NCBI RefSeq assembly: GCF_000002075.1
Contig: NW_004797666.1
Coordinates: forward strand, 98,465 to 122,993
Source of the DNA: Aplysia californica
Taxonomy: Eukaryota > Mollusca > Gastropoda > Aplysiida > Aplysiidae
Direction of reading: 5' to 3'
DNA: 24,529 nt
Shown here: one piece after another, positions 23,354 to 24,529 of the stretch
Numbering within the stretch: position 1 is the stretch's first letter
Layout of the letters: every line of letters starts with the position of its first letter
Notes under the pieces: generated by a model
The model's database searches: none
Told to the model about the DNA's origin: nothing
The model's input: only the letters and a program-made list of their open reading frames with translations
Translations under genes and position numbers: made by a program

Positions 23354-24300
23354 TTAATCTTCATCGTCCTCTTTGGTATCCTTACAAACAGGCAGAGAGA
23401 GATAAAATGCTCTATATCTGACTGGGATCTGGCCGGAGTCACACAGAGCAATTAGATCCTTTTTCTTGTCCTCTGGAATGCCGGGCTCTGGTAGGCCCTT
23501 CATCATTTGTACGTTGGCAGCGTCGACAAAGTCACCACTCACTCTTTTTCCTTCTGTTGAGATTCAGTCGCTGAGGAGGACCAACATAATAAGATGTCTT
23601 GATGAGCAGAACCTCAGGATCGTCTGCTCTGACAATAACCTGTCTCACTTTGGACCATACTATCTTCTCACCGTCCACATCCATTATGAGGTTTCTAATA
23701 CAGGGTGCCCACTACGGCTGGATCGGGCCGATTGCCCGACTCGATCGCCTGAAACTGAAAACGTACACGTTTGTTTTTGAGGTGATCGAGTCGGGCGATC
23801 TCAGCCGTAGTGGGCACCCCGTATTACTCTTCTGGACATCGATTTGAAATCAATGAAGTCCCGGCCTGACATTTCCCTGACAATGTATGGCTGTTTGGAT
23901 ACTCATGCTGTCCTTACGGCAGTGAACCATTGCTCTGGTGTGTACAGTTCAATGTGCCTTGTCTTTCTTTCTACTGTCTCATTCTACTTTCATTCTGTCT
24001 CAGTGTGACCTTTTTCTAGAAAAGTATGCGTGACTGAATCAAGATGAAGGTTTTGATATGCAAAGTGCAGGGCAAAAGCAACGAAGCGGTTGCGGTTTTG
24101 CCCAGCACAATTGTCTGAGAACATGTGGACATCTTTGACACCACACGCTGATGTCTGGTTGATAAGATAGTTGTAAAGACAGGTGGCAACTTCATTCGAT
24201 CCTCGACGGCCTTCATTTTCAGGCCACATAAAACAGAATGCATCTCCCTGTCTGTAGTCATAAATCGTTAGATTGTAAACTCCAAGCCTTCTTTTGTAGA
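23354..24300 (-). pseudogene. Transposase-like gene with DNCAGQNRN block, 3' part, broken
   Basis: Reading the minus strand from about 24300: YKRRLGVYNLTIYDYRQGDA, MWPENEGRRGSNEVATCLYN, VHMFSDNCAGQNRN and HTFLEKGHTETE, then a stop at about 23990. Further blocks in other frames read RHIELYTPEQWFTAV (about 23900-23960), SGRDFIDFKSM (about 23840), MDVDGEKIVWSKVRQV (about 23640-23690) and, ending at 23354, GLPEPGIPEDKKKDLIALCD with RAFYLSLPV. The block order, with an Asp-rich DNC-x-GQN motif then F-x-x-x-GHT, is that of a widespread uncharacterised animal family thought to be transposase-derived (RNase H-like fold presumed). The blocks are separated by a stop, frame changes and a MITE, so this copy is dead. 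The upstream exon(s) lie beyond about 24300 and the window edge. Confidence 0.6.
23696..23826. mobile_element. 131-bp foldback MITE (TAATACAGGGTGCCCACTAC)
   Basis: Inverted ends TAATAC-GGGTGCCCACTACGGC and complement pair over most of their length, with the inner arms GCCCGACTCGATC and AAACGTGTACG also complementary, so nearly the whole element folds into one hairpin. TA or TTA at the ends may be the target duplication. It splits the transposase-like gene between the FIDFKSM and MDVDGEK blocks. Confidence 0.85.
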
Positions 24301-24529
24301 AAAAAAACCTTGAGTTCTATGAGAATAAAAAGGAGAGAAATTGATATTAAAGTATGAAGTAAACATGTCATGGTTATTGTCGTCTGGGGGAGGGGTTTGT
24401 CCGTCTAGTCGCATTTTTTTCTGTTCTTTTCTTAGTGTGTATGAGTGTTTTAAGGTGGGGCAACTTACCACGTATCCCTCTTGCATTCAGGGTTACCACT
24501 CGCAAGCCTGCCATCCTGCGTTCTATAAG
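24301..24529 (-). other. Upstream part of the minus-strand gene, intron or edge
   Basis: The minus strand shows a possible exon end with donor ACGTG|GTAAGT (about 24468-24478) close to the window edge, followed by intron-like AT-rich sequence up to the YKRRLG block. The putative exon is too short to identify. Confidence 0.25.

Overview
The window is nuclear DNA from an animal, most likely a lophotrochozoan and probably a gastropod mollusc. The organism call is an inference from an intron-bearing bilaterian gene, several SINE/LINE families sharing a 3' tail hairpin, and very dense (CTAGAT)n hexamer repeats; the genus cannot be fixed from the sequence.

One complete host gene dominates the + strand. 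It is WWOX, the WW domain-containing oxidoreductase, in eight coding exons from 857 to 20181. They encode 412 residues: two WW domains followed by a short-chain dehydrogenase/reductase (SDR) domain. All splice junctions are GT-AG and every junction keeps the frame. Intron 1 is about 10.9 kb, intron 4 about 4.5 kb, and the others 0.46 to 0.76 kb.

Introns 1 and 4 hold the mobile and repetitive DNA. Intron 1 (952-11813) contains, in order: a palindromic 34-bp minisatellite, a ZSWIM/FAR1-like coding relic, a cluster of short palindromes, a proline-rich coding-like relic, an inverted second 34-bp array, a MITE-like element, a Merlin (IS1016-like) transposase on the minus strand, the 3' end of an RNase H-type LINE, a 7 x 35-bp array beside a Tc1/mariner-like MITE, dense hexamer repeats, tRNA-derived SINEs, and a large inverted repeat carrying a younger insertion with clear target-site duplications. 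Intron 4 (13094-17543) holds a 390-bp dispersed repeat, hexamer arrays, a 1.67-kb terminal-inverted-repeat element with many internal TGTCCCA motifs, and clusters of an AAGTACGGCTAGACT palindrome. Intron 6 has a second copy of the 390-bp repeat.

Downstream of WWOX (20182-24529) are the likely 3' UTR, a tRNA-derived SINE near 21.42-21.79 kb, and on the minus strand at 23.35-24.30 kb a broken transposase-like gene with a DNCAGQNRN block. A 131-bp foldback MITE sits inside that gene.

The strongest new-looking pattern is a set of short near-perfect palindromes with 1-3 nt centres. Several share a GAATA(G) arm end, and they occur both singly and as 34-bp tandem arrays.
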